From Betaproteobacteria bacterium (GTDB taxonomy: Bacteria > Pseudomonadota > Gammaproteobacteria > Burkholderiales > CAIKXV01): a DNA stretch of 26,200 bases. The DNA lies in assembly GCA_947456915.1 (NCBI GenBank), contig CANGUQ010000004.1:1-26200 (forward strand), read 5' to 3'. Made by a program: the position numbers and the translations under genes. The first letter of the stretch is position 1. The number at the start of each line of letters is the position of its first letter. Below, piece by piece: positions 16,111 through 23,917 of this stretch. The notes under the pieces are model-generated. The model ran no database searches. It saw only the letters and a list, made by a program, of their open reading frames with translations, and was not told where the DNA came from.

Positions 16111-16130
16111 ACGGGCGGGCCCGCGCCCGT
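16111..16130 (-). terminator. Hairpin abutting the Bug 6 stop codon
   Basis: ACGGGCG (16111-16117) and CGCCCGT (16124-16130) form a 7-bp stem that touches the TGA of Bug 6. Together with the larger hairpin at 16078-16103 it makes a double stem after the gene. Confidence 0.4.
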
Positions 16131-17137
16131 CAGTCCGCCTTGATGTTCCGCTCCTTGATCACCTTGCCCCACTTGCTCATCTCGTTGCGGAGAAAGGCGG
16201 CGAACTCGGCGCGACTGTTGCCGACCGCCTCCACGCCGTCCCTGGCGAAGCGCTCGACGATGTCCGGACGGCGGATCACCTTCACCAGTTCGCCGTGGAT
16301 GCGATCCATCAGCGCCACCGGCATCTTCGCCGGCGCGAGGAAACCGAACCAGTTGCTGGTCTCGTAGCCCGCCAGCGCGGGGGTCTCGGCGATCGTCGGC
16401 ACCGCCGGCAGCATTTCGGCGCGTCGCGAGCCAGTGGTGGCGATCGCCTTCAGCTTGCCGCCGCGGATGTGCGGCATTGCCGAACCGAGATTGTCGATCA
16501 TGAATGGCACGTGTCCGCCGATCAGGTCGGGCAGCGCGGCGCCGCTGCCCTTGTACGGGATGTGCACGGCCTCGATCTTCGCCATCGAGGCGAAGAGTTC
16601 CATCGACATGTGGCTCATGCTGCCGTTGCCGGCCGAGGCGAACTGCGCCATACCCGGCTTGGCGCGTGCGAAGGCGATCACGTCGGCGACCGTGCTGATC
16701 GGCGAGCCCGTCTGCGTGATCAGCACGAGTCCGCTGCGTGTGGCCATCGTGATCGGCTCGAAGTCGGCGACGGTATCGAACGGCAGCCTGGGCAGCAGCG
16801 TGGGGTTGATCGCGAAGGCTGCCGCCTGCATCAGCAGCGTGTAGCCGTCGGGCTTCGCGCGTGCGACGTACTCGGTGCCGATCACCGAGTTGCCGCCCGG
16901 ACGCAGGTCGATCAGGAAGTTCTGGCCGAGGTTCTTCGACAGTTCCTGTCCGAGAATGCGCCCTGCCACCTCGGTCGGCCCGCCGGCCGAGTATGGAATC
17001 ACCACGCGCACCGGCTCGCGCGGCCAGTCGCCGGCGCCGGGTACCTGCGCCCGTGCGCCGCGCGGCGACGCGAGTCCGGCGGTCGCTCCGGTTGCAGCGG
17101 CAGCCGCAGTCGCGGCGATGAAGTGTCTGCGTTCCAT
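16130..17137 (-). CDS. Bug-family periplasmic solute-binding protein 6 (Tat-type signal)
   Basis: A 335-residue binding protein. ATG 17137 has AGGAG about 9 nt upstream; the frame continues to 17380 but overlaps the UbiD gene and is non-conserved. The N-terminus MERRHFIAATAAAAATG is a good twin-arginine signal (RRHFI) with cleavage after ARA near residue 30. Landmarks: EPVRVVIPY (41-49), SAGGPTE (50-56), IDLRPGGNSVIGTEY, KPDGYTLLM and HIPYKGSGAALPDLIGGH. The PGGxxD Asp of the family is Glu56 here, a conservative change in the ligand loop. It follows the UbiD gene by 128 bp on the same strand and may bind a compound that UbiD processes (inference). Confidence 0.94.
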   Translation of the reverse strand: MERRHFIAATAAAAATGATAGLASPRGARAQVPGAGDWPREPVRVVIPYSAGGPTEVAGRILGQELSKNLGQNFLIDLRPGGNSVIGTEYVARAKPDGYTLLMQAAAFAINPTLLPRLPFDTVADFEPITMATRSGLVLITQTGSPISTVADVIAFARAKPGMAQFASAGNGSMSHMSMELFASMAKIEAVHIPYKGSGAALPDLIGGHVPFMIDNLGSAMPHIRGGKLKAIATTGSRRAEMLPAVPTIAETPALAGYETSNWFGFLAPAKMPVALMDRIHGELVKVIRRPDIVERFARDGVEAVGNSRAEFAAFLRNEMSKWGKVIKERNIKAD

Positions 17138-17208
17138 CCGTGGGTTCTCCTCGTGCTGGGTTCGCCTGGTGTACTCGCCGCTGCCGCGGATCGGACCTGC
17201 CGCCGCAG

Positions 17209-17237
17209 CGCGGCCGCCGCATCGGCCCCGCGGCCGC
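17209..17237. repeat. Paired CGCGGCCGC repeats downstream of UbiD
   Basis: CGCGGCCGC occurs at 17209-17217 and 17229-17237. Its 8-bp core GCGGCCGC is self-complementary, so the two copies can pair into a stem with an 11-12-nt loop. It lies 28 bp after the UbiD stop and could act as a weak terminator or processing stem. In DNA this GC-rich it may also be chance. Confidence 0.3.
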
Positions 17238-17265
17238 AGCCGCGTCCATCCGTTTCCGGGCAGCG

Positions 17266-18897
17266 CTATTGCGGCCGGAACTTGGTCTCCGGCTTGAGTC
17301 CCTTGCGCTGCTGGGCCTCGCTGATGCGGCCGTTCTCGATCCACTCGCCGCGAACGGCGCGTTCGGCGGCAGCATCCCACGCCGGCAGCCAGTCGCCGAG
17401 AGAGTAGCCGTGCCAGGGCGGCTGCGGACGCACCGGCGGCAGGCCGAGTTCGTCCCAGATCGCCTTCGCCCGCTCCATGTACTCGCGCTTGGGCAGGGCG
17501 AGCGGTGGCATGCCCGACTTCATCGTCGCGTCGATGAGCAGGGTGGAGTCCTCGTCGCCATCGGCCTCGCGCTTCGGCCCATGGCCCTGCCCCCGGTGCG
17601 GCAGCGTCAGCACGTCAGCGACCGGATTGCTGCGATACGCCATCGCCCACAGCAGCGCGTCCGAATTGTCCGGATCGATGTCGTCGTTGATCGCGATGCA
17701 GATCTTGCTGCAGTCGCCCTTGAAGAACGCTGCGCCGTAGAGCGCACGCCAGACCTCGGTGCGTGGCATGCCGCGCTCGCAGGTGATCATCGTCACCCGC
17801 AGCAGTCCGGTAAGCGGTTCGTGCAGCGTCACGCGCTTCACCCCGCGGATCCCGAGCCCGTCGCGCAGGTGGGTCAGGAACAGCGGCTCGTAGGCCACGC
17901 GCTTGATCACGCTCGACTCGCTGGGCGCGACCTGGCTGATGTAGGAGGGAATCACCGCGTTCCTGCGCATGGTGATCGCCGTGATCTTCATCACCATGTT
18001 GAATTCCTCGAGCGCGACGTGCCCGTGCGACTCGCCGAACGGCGCCTCGGGCTCCACCGTCTCGGTGTCGATCAGCCCCTCGATCACCACCTCCGATTCG
18101 GCCGGCACCATCAGGTCGACCGAGTGCGCACGGGTGATGCGGATCGGCGCACCGGCGAGCCCGCCGGCGACCTCCAGTTCGTCCATGCCGATCGGCAGCT
18201 TCTGCGGCCCCATGAATGCCACGTACGGCGGGCAACCCAGCACGACCGCGCACGGCATCTGCCGGTCGCCGCGCTGCTGGTGCCTGGTGTAGTGGATATA
18301 GCCGCCAGCGCCGCCCACGCGCGTGGCCATGCGCACGACCAGACGGTCGGGTGCCTTGAGCGCGCAACGATACGTGCCCATGTTCTGCACGCCGGTGTCG
18401 GGGTCGCGCGTGACCACGTTGGTCGCGGTGAGCGTCGGCGCGCTGTCGAAGCCCGGGGTGGAAATCGGGATCGGAAGACGGCCCAGCCCGTTGCCCGGGC
18501 CGATCAGGTCCGCGCCTTCGAGGATCACCTCGTGACACGCTGCCTGCTCGACCACCTGCGGCTTGACCGGATGAGCGATCGCATGGTCCCACTTCGCCTG
18601 GATGCGCTCCACCGGCGCATCCATGCCCACGGAATACACCGCACGGTTGGCGGCGAGTGCCCCGACCACCACCGGGATGTCGTACTGGCGTCCCTGACCG
18701 TCGACGACGTTGGTGAACAGGAAGGCCTTGCGCTCGGCCTCGCTCATGCCGCCGACGAACTGCCAGCGCACCAGCGCGTGCAGCTCCGCGTCCTTGTCGA
18801 TACGCCGGTCGATCTTCAGCAGCAGGCCGCGCCGCTCCAGCTCGGCCAGGTGCTCGTGCAGATCGCGGTAGCCGCCCTCGGGATGATTCGTGTCCAT
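17266..18897 (-). CDS. UbiD-family prenylated-FMN-dependent decarboxylase
   Basis: A 543-residue UbiD-type (de)carboxylase, which reversibly removes CO2 from an aromatic or alpha,beta-unsaturated acid using prenylated FMN, Mn and K ions. The active site looks intact by motif: Asn172 (GVQNMGTYR) as metal ligand, Arg177 of the catalytic network five residues later, a His at 202 or 206 and Glu240 or Glu242 as further metal ligands, then Glu284 and Glu289 (EAPFGE) with the five-residue spacing of the catalytic glutamates. ATG 18897 has AGAGGG at about 8-nt spacing. No UbiX gene for cofactor synthesis lies in the window, so it must be supplied elsewhere. Two Bug genes flank it (119 bp upstream, 128 bp downstream). 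It is not obviously the ubiquinone-pathway UbiD, given this context. Confidence 0.95.
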   Translation of the reverse strand: MDTNHPEGGYRDLHEHLAELERRGLLLKIDRRIDKDAELHALVRWQFVGGMSEAERKAFLFTNVVDGQGRQYDIPVVVGALAANRAVYSVGMDAPVERIQAKWDHAIAHPVKPQVVEQAACHEVILEGADLIGPGNGLGRLPIPISTPGFDSAPTLTATNVVTRDPDTGVQNMGTYRCALKAPDRLVVRMATRVGGAGGYIHYTRHQQRGDRQMPCAVVLGCPPYVAFMGPQKLPIGMDELEVAGGLAGAPIRITRAHSVDLMVPAESEVVIEGLIDTETVEPEAPFGESHGHVALEEFNMVMKITAITMRRNAVIPSYISQVAPSESSVIKRVAYEPLFLTHLRDGLGIRGVKRVTLHEPLTGLLRVTMITCERGMPRTEVWRALYGAAFFKGDCSKICIAINDDIDPDNSDALLWAMAYRSNPVADVLTLPHRGQGHGPKREADGDEDSTLLIDATMKSGMPPLALPKREYMERAKAIWDELGLPPVRPQPPWHGYSLGDWLPAWDAAAERAVRGEWIENGRISEAQQRKGLKPETKFRPQ

Positions 18898-19016
18898 CGC
18901 GTCGCCCTCTCGATGCTCTCGTTGCTCGGTACGGTCGCCGGCCGGCAGCAGCATCCGACCGGGATACGGGTCGCACGACGCATCACGCCGTACGCGCGCG
19001 CTGTTCGGCGAGCACG

Positions 19017-20027
19017 CTATTCGATCTTCAGTCCGATCGACTTGACCAGCGGCGTCCAGCGCGTCGTCTCGTCGCGGATCAGCCTCGCCGTCGACTCCGG
19101 CGTGGACTCCACTGCCGGAGTGCCGCCGACGGTCTCCAGATCCTTCTGCAGCAGCCCCTCCGCCCACGCCTTCTGCGTGGCGGCGTGCAGCTGGCCGATC
19201 AGCGGCGCCGGTGTGCCGGCCGGCACGAACACGCCGTGGAAGATGCTGGTGACCATGCCCTTCAGCCCCTGCTCTGCCGCAGTGGGAATATCCCCCGCCG
19301 CCTTCAGGCGCTGCTCGCTGAACACCGCGATGATGCGCAGCCGTCCCGAGCGATGCTGTGCAAGCGGCTGCGCGCCGAAGATCCCCATGAACATCGGGAT
19401 GTGGCCCGCGATCAGATCGGCCACCCCCGGACCTGCGCCCTTGTAGGGCACGTGCTGCAATTCGGGTGCGCCAACCTGCTGCTTGAACAGTTCTCCGGCG
19501 AGGTGATTGATGCTGCCCGCGCCCGGCGAGCCGTAGGAGAGCCTCTGCTGGTTCGCGCGCACGAAGGCGACCAGCTCCTTCAGACTCTTCACTGGCAGGG
19601 ACGGGTTGATCATCACGCAGGTCGGCGACGAGCTGACCAGCGTCACCGGCGCGAAGTCCCGCTGCGGGTCGTACGGCGGCTTGTCCATCGCCGCCGGGTT
19701 GATGACGTGGGTGGTCGTGGTGCCAGACAGCAGCGTGTGACCGTCGGGCTTCGCCCGAGCCGCCTCGGCCGCACCGATCGCACCGCCGGCGCCGGGCCGG
19801 TTGTCGACGACGATCGTCGTGCCCAGGTGCGGCGCCACGCGATTGGCCCACGTGCGGCCGACGAAATCGGTCTCGCCGCCGGGCGCGAACGGCACGATCA
19901 GACGCAGTGGCCGTTCCGGAAAGCGCGCCTGCGCCCATGCCGCCTCACCGGGCGCGAACGTGCTGACTGTACCGGTGACGGCGCCGCCTGCGCCAGCGGC
20001 GAGCAACTGTCTGCGTCGTGTATTCAT
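19017..20027 (-). CDS. Bug-family periplasmic solute-binding protein 7 (Tat-type signal)
   Basis: A 336-residue binding protein. GGAGG about 5 nt before ATG 20027 decides the start over an in-frame ATG at 20039 and the long upstream frame, which runs through a repeat. The N-terminus MNTRRRQLLAAGAGGAV carries a twin-arginine pattern (RRQLL); cleavage is likely near AWAQ (residues 30-33). Landmarks: ERPLRLIVPF (38-47), APGGETD (48-54), VVDNRPGAGGAIGA, KPDGHTLL (His replaces the usual Tyr of DGYT) and QHVPYKGAGPGVADLIAGH. It precedes UbiD by 119 bp on the same strand and follows the amidohydrolase gene after a double palindrome, so it probably opens the Bug-UbiD unit. Confidence 0.94.
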   Translation of the reverse strand: MNTRRRQLLAAGAGGAVTGTVSTFAPGEAAWAQARFPERPLRLIVPFAPGGETDFVGRTWANRVAPHLGTTIVVDNRPGAGGAIGAAEAARAKPDGHTLLSGTTTTHVINPAAMDKPPYDPQRDFAPVTLVSSSPTCVMINPSLPVKSLKELVAFVRANQQRLSYGSPGAGSINHLAGELFKQQVGAPELQHVPYKGAGPGVADLIAGHIPMFMGIFGAQPLAQHRSGRLRIIAVFSEQRLKAAGDIPTAAEQGLKGMVTSIFHGVFVPAGTPAPLIGQLHAATQKAWAEGLLQKDLETVGGTPAVESTPESTARLIRDETTRWTPLVKSIGLKIE

Positions 20028-20122
20028 CCAATCCTCCATCGCTGCGCCGATCTTCGCCGGCGCGCACTCCTCGGACTCCCCTCGCAACAGTTCACGCCAC
20101 ACTCCGCTCCCCGCAGCGCCGA

Positions 20123-20167
20123 AAAAGGGGCCAGGCCCCTTTTCGGAAATGGGGCCTGGCCCCTTTT
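20123..20167. repeat. Two tandem GGGGCC-N-GGCCCC palindromes (extragenic repeat, likely bidirectional terminator)
   Basis: First unit AAAAGGGGCC-A-GGCCCCTTTT (20123-20143) is a perfect inverted repeat. The second (20147-20167) is GGGGCC-T-GGCCCC with AAAT and TTTT flanks. The cores repeat directly with a 24-bp period and 18 of 19 identical bases over GGGGCC(A/T)GGCCCCTTTTCG. Each is a GC stem followed by a T-run on both strands, so transcripts from the amidohydrolase operon would terminate here before Bug 7. Similar elements are familiar as dispersed extragenic palindromes in GC-rich genomes. Confidence 0.75.
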
Positions 20168-20238
20168 CGTGTTGGTCGTGATTTTCGCGCGGGTCTCGCC
20201 ATAGAGGAGCCCCGGCTGCGTGCCGGATGAAGCCGCAG

Positions 20239-21243
20239 TCAGGCAGCGGGCATCGCGCAATCGGGCCGCACGCGAAACACGCGTCGAGCATTGTCCTCGA
20301 GGATCGCGCGGCGCCGCGCCTCATCCTTCACCACCGCGTCGATCGGGCGCAACGGATGCGGATCGCCGGCCGGGAACGGCATGTCGGAGCCCATCATCAC
20401 CTTGTCGTAGCCCGCCTTGTCCAGCAGGTACTCGGTGGAGTCGGCGTCGAATACCAGCGCATCGAAGTACAGGGCCTCGAAGCCCTTGCGCGGGTCGGCG
20501 TACTTGTCGGCGTAGATCTCGTGATGGCGCCCCAGCCGCCCGAGCACGAACGGCAACGCCGCGCCGCCGTGCGACAGCACGAGCTTCACGCCGGGATACT
20601 TCAGCAGGTGGCCGGAGAACAGCAGACGCGACACCGCGATCGAGGTGTCGACCAGCCGGCCGATCGCGTTGATCAGGTCGTAGTCGGCCAGTCGCGGCTC
20701 GCCGCACACGAACATCGGGTGCAGCATCACCGGTGCCTTCAGACGCGAGGCGGTCTCCCAGAACGGGTCGAGATCGGGCGAGTCGAGATTGCCGCCTTCG
20801 CCGGTAGGCAGGGTACCGATCATCACGCCGCCGAAGCCCTGCGCCATCACTTCCTCGAGCACCTGCGCCGCGAGTTGCCCGCTTTGCAGCGGCACCGTGG
20901 CCAGCGGCGTGAAGCGCTTCTCGTCGCCGAGGTTCTCCAGCATGCAGGCGTTGACGAAGCGGCTCCACGCGAGCCCCTCCTCGGCCGGCAGTTCGTAGCC
21001 GGTGGCGTCCATCCACGTCCCGACCAGTTGATGATCGATGCCGTTCGCGTCCATCCAGCCGCGTCGGTCGGCGAGACTCGACAGCTTGGGCGAGATCGGC
21101 CGCGACAGCGGCTTGCCGACGAAGCCGATGCGCGCGCCCTTGTCGTCGCGCTGCAGCTGTACCCCCGGAAACTTCGCCGCATCGCGGTCGAAGCGGTCGA
21201 ACACGTACTGCGGCAGGTAGTGGGCGTGGATGTCGATGATCAT
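20239..21243 (-). CDS. ACMSD-type amidohydrolase/decarboxylase
   Basis: A 334-residue amidohydrolase-2 (TIM-barrel) protein without signal peptide. The metal and catalytic residues of the ACMSD/gamma-resorcylate decarboxylase group are in place and at matching positions: His6 and His8 (DIHAHYLP), His175 (VMLHPMF), His225 (LVLSHGG) and Asp287 (GSDMPFP). Family members decarboxylate or hydrolyse aromatic and ring-derived acids through one divalent metal. ATG 21243 overlaps the stop of the upstream 64-codon ORF as ATGA and has GGAG about 9 nt upstream. It follows the molybdenum hydroxylase genes on the same strand, so ring hydroxylation followed by decarboxylation or hydrolysis is a reasonable inference. 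The substrate is unknown, and a hydrolase role is equally possible. Confidence 0.94.
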   Translation of the reverse strand: MIIDIHAHYLPQYVFDRFDRDAAKFPGVQLQRDDKGARIGFVGKPLSRPISPKLSSLADRRGWMDANGIDHQLVGTWMDATGYELPAEEGLAWSRFVNACMLENLGDEKRFTPLATVPLQSGQLAAQVLEEVMAQGFGGVMIGTLPTGEGGNLDSPDLDPFWETASRLKAPVMLHPMFVCGEPRLADYDLINAIGRLVDTSIAVSRLLFSGHLLKYPGVKLVLSHGGAALPFVLGRLGRHHEIYADKYADPRKGFEALYFDALVFDADSTEYLLDKAGYDKVMMGSDMPFPAGDPHPLRPIDAVVKDEARRRAILEDNARRVFRVRPDCAMPAA

Positions 21244-21434
21244 CGGTTCAGCTCCAGCGGTTCATGCAAGGTCGGGAGGCGGCAGTGACGCGTGCTGCGC
21301 GGCGGGGCCGCAGATTCGGGGTCGGATACCGGCGCGGATTCCGCTGCGGGCGCGGATTCGGCTGCAGGCGCCGCGCCGTCGCCAGTGCCGCCGACGGCGC
21401 CTGAGTCCCCCGCAGCGCAGGAGCGGCTCTGCAT
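21240..21434 (-). CDS. Possible 64-residue coupled small ORF
   Basis: This frame fills the gap between the molybdenum subunit and the amidohydrolase exactly. Its ATG (21434-21432) overlaps the upstream TGA by one base (TGATG) and its TGA (21242-21240) overlaps the downstream ATG (ATGA). The product is low-complexity: Gly/Asp/Ser, then an Ala-Glu-Ser-Ala-Pro repeat, then a basic tail ending LELNR. I recognise no domain. It may be a real linker peptide, or only a ribosome path that couples translation of the two enzymes; chance is also possible in GC-rich DNA. Confidence 0.35.
   Translation of the reverse strand: MQSRSCAAGDSGAVGGTGDGAAPAAESAPAAESAPVSDPESAAPPRSTRHCRLPTLHEPLELNR
21331..21366. 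repeat. Tandem 18-bp direct repeat
   Basis: Two adjacent 18-bp copies (21331-21348 and 21349-21366) differ at two bases. In the minus-strand small ORF they encode the repeated Ala-Glu-Ser-Ala-Pro-Ala unit. The unit is a multiple of three, so the frame is kept. Confidence 0.7.
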
Positions 21435-23857
21435 CAGGCGGCGTCCTCGAGTTTCGGTTTCGCCAGAGCCTGCTGCGCGAGGCTCCACAGCGCGAGATGC
21501 GACATGGGCGTCTCCGCGATCGCCGTGCCGAGCGGGTCGAGCGCATCGTTGATCGCGCAGGCGATCGCCGCGGGGCCGCCCAGATAGCCAGCCTCGCCCG
21601 AGCCCTTCTGGCCGAACGTGGTGAGCGGCGACGGCGTGCAGTGATCGACGATCGAGATCTCCGGCACCTCGAGCGCGCTGGGAATCAGGTAGTCCATGAA
21701 CGTCCCCGACAGCAACTGCCCGTCGTCGGAAAACGCGAACTTCTCGTACAGCGCCGCACCGACGCCGTGCGCAACACCCCCGAAGGTCATTCCGTGCACG
21801 ATGTCCGGATTGATCATCACGCCGCAGTCATGGCCGACCACGTACCTGCCGATCGTCGGCTTGCCGGTGTCCGGATCGATCTCGACGTAGACGACGTGCG
21901 ACTCGAACGAGTAGCACGGATACATCTGCACCTGCCCGTCCGCGGTCGGCAGCGTGCCGCCGGTGGGCACCTCCCACACGAACTTCGCCTGCAGCCCGGG
22001 CTCGACGCCCGGCGGCATCCGGTGGAACTTGCGGTGCGCGATCTCCACCAACTGGTCCCACGACAGGCGCTTCTCCGGGTGCAACGTCTCGAACACACCC
22101 CCGTCGCGATAGGTCACTGCCTCGGGCGCCACACCCAGGTTGTGCGCACCGATCGCGATCAGCGTGCGCCTGATTTCCCGCGCGGCACCGGCCGCAGCCC
22201 CGCCGAGCATGATCGCCATGCGACTGCCCACCGGGCTGTTCGACGGCAGTGCGTTGAGCGAATCGGCGTGCACGACGCGAATCCCCGCGGGGTCGCGCTC
22301 GAGCACTTCGCCGATCACCGTGGACACGAGCGTCTGATGTCCCTGTCCCGAGCTCGAGGTGCCGAAGACGCCGGTAATCGCACCGTTCAGGTCCACGCGC
22401 ACCAGACACGAATCCATCCACGTCGTCGTCTCGTTCTTCGGATTGAACAACGGCTCGAACGAGGAATTGCCCCCGGAGGGCTCGAGGCAGGTGGACACGC
22501 CGATCCCGGCGAGCCTGCCGGCACGCCGCGCCTCGTCGCGCCGCCGCAGCAGCGCATCGTAGTCGGCCGCCGCCAGCGCCTTGTCGAGAACCGTGTGGTA
22601 GTCGCCCGAATCGTAGGTGGTGCCGCTGGGAATGCGCCAGGGGAACTCTTCCTTGCGGATCAGGTTGCGCCGTCGCAGCTCCAGCCGGTCCATCCCGAGA
22701 TGACGCGCCACGCGATCGATGGTGAGTTCCATCGCGAAGTTGGTCGGCGACTGACCGAAGCCGCGCACCGCCTCCTGCGGCGTCTTGTTGGTCATCACCG
22801 AAGTGGGCTCGTACTCCACGGCCGGAATGCGATACGGGCCGCAGATCGCCGATACCGGCTTGCCCAGCTGCAGCGGCGAGCGCCCGGCATAGGCGCCCAC
22901 GTCGTCCAGCGCCTTGATCTTCCACGCGCGGATCGTGCCGTCGCGATCGAAGGCCACGCGCATGTCGAAGATGCGGTCGGGTCCGTGCATGTCACCGCCG
23001 CGCATGTTCTCCAGCCGGTCCTCGAGGAACCGAACGGGTGCGCCGAGTTTCCTCGCCAGATAGGCGACCAGCAGCGTGTGCTTGATGCCGCGCTTCACCC
23101 CGTAGCTGCCGCCGACGTCGACGTCGAAGTGCACGCGCAGCGCATTGCCCGGCAGGCGCAGTGCGCGCGCGAGCTGATCGGGAAACTTCGGCATCTGGAT
23201 CGACGCCCACACGTCGAGGATCTCGTTGCCGGCATCCCACTGCGCCACCGCGACGAAGGTCTCGATCGGTACCGTGGCGCTGCGGCCCCAGCGGGCGCGA
23301 AACGCGATCCGGTGGTCGGCGCGCTCGAAGGCGGCATCGACGTCGCCCCAGACGAACCTGCGGTGAAACAGCACGTTGCTGCCGTGGTCGGGATGCACCC
23401 TCACCGCGTCGGGCTTCGCCGCCTGCTCGGGATCGATCACGTGCGGCAGCGGCTCGTAGTCGACCTCGATCAGTTCGACCGCGTCCTCGGCGATGGCGCG
23501 CGTCTCGGCAGCGACGGCCACCACCCACTCGCCGGCGTAGCGCACCACGCCGTGCGCGAGCGGGTAGCGTTTCACCTTCGGCGCGTCGACACCGACGTAC
23601 AGCGGATCGACTGCGGCGCACAGTTCCTCGCCGGTCAGCACGTAGCGCACGCCGGGCAGCGCGAGCGCGGCGCGCGCGTCGATCGCACGGATGCGCGCCG
23701 AGGGATAGGGACTGGCCGCGATCGCCACGTGCAGCATGCCGGGCAGCTGCACGTCGGCGGCATAGCGGCCGCGACCGGTGACGAAACGCGGATCTTCCTT
23801 GGTGCGTCGCTTGGCACCGATGTAGCGAAACCCGTAGGGCGAGGTCCTGGCTGCCAT
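21434..23857 (-). CDS. Xanthine dehydrogenase-family molybdopterin-binding subunit
   Basis: An 807-residue large subunit of a molybdenum hydroxylase, which inserts oxygen from water into a C-H bond of an N-heterocycle, aromatic or aldehyde. The N-terminal aldehyde-oxidase a/b-hammerhead domain covers about 20-140; the cofactor-binding part follows. The catalytic Glu is Glu755 in GQKGSGEAGYLGGP. AVRGFGQ (363-369) replaces the Cys-bearing AYRCSFR loop of form I CO dehydrogenase, so this is not a CO dehydrogenase. The usual GGGFGxK motif reads GGSYGVK (249-255). GGAG lies about 10 nt before ATG 23857. Genes for the 2Fe-2S and FAD subunits lie directly upstream, giving the order FAD, FeS, Mo. Cofactor maturation genes are not in the window. 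Substrate not assignable. Confidence 0.95.
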   Translation of the reverse strand: MAARTSPYGFRYIGAKRRTKEDPRFVTGRGRYAADVQLPGMLHVAIAASPYPSARIRAIDARAALALPGVRYVLTGEELCAAVDPLYVGVDAPKVKRYPLAHGVVRYAGEWVVAVAAETRAIAEDAVELIEVDYEPLPHVIDPEQAAKPDAVRVHPDHGSNVLFHRRFVWGDVDAAFERADHRIAFRARWGRSATVPIETFVAVAQWDAGNEILDVWASIQMPKFPDQLARALRLPGNALRVHFDVDVGGSYGVKRGIKHTLLVAYLARKLGAPVRFLEDRLENMRGGDMHGPDRIFDMRVAFDRDGTIRAWKIKALDDVGAYAGRSPLQLGKPVSAICGPYRIPAVEYEPTSVMTNKTPQEAVRGFGQSPTNFAMELTIDRVARHLGMDRLELRRRNLIRKEEFPWRIPSGTTYDSGDYHTVLDKALAAADYDALLRRRDEARRAGRLAGIGVSTCLEPSGGNSSFEPLFNPKNETTTWMDSCLVRVDLNGAITGVFGTSSSGQGHQTLVSTVIGEVLERDPAGIRVVHADSLNALPSNSPVGSRMAIMLGGAAAGAAREIRRTLIAIGAHNLGVAPEAVTYRDGGVFETLHPEKRLSWDQLVEIAHRKFHRMPPGVEPGLQAKFVWEVPTGGTLPTADGQVQMYPCYSFESHVVYVEIDPDTGKPTIGRYVVGHDCGVMINPDIVHGMTFGGVAHGVGAALYEKFAFSDDGQLLSGTFMDYLIPSALEVPEISIVDHCTPSPLTTFGQKGSGEAGYLGGPAAIACAINDALDPLGTAIAETPMSHLALWSLAQQALAKPKLEDAA

Positions 23858-23917
23858 GTCGATTCGCTCCGATTGAGGCGGAAACGGCGCGCCGGCGGGG
23901 CGGCCGCGCGGCCGGCG

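Noticed and set aside
20123..20167. CRISPR-like or attachment-site reading of the paired palindromes
   Set aside because: Only two units with a 24-bp period, no spacers, no cas or integrase gene; a terminator-type extragenic repeat explains them better.
20028..20324. N-terminal extension of Bug 7 upstream of ATG 20027
   Set aside because: It runs through the double palindrome and would bury the twin-arginine signal; GGAGG sits just before 20027.
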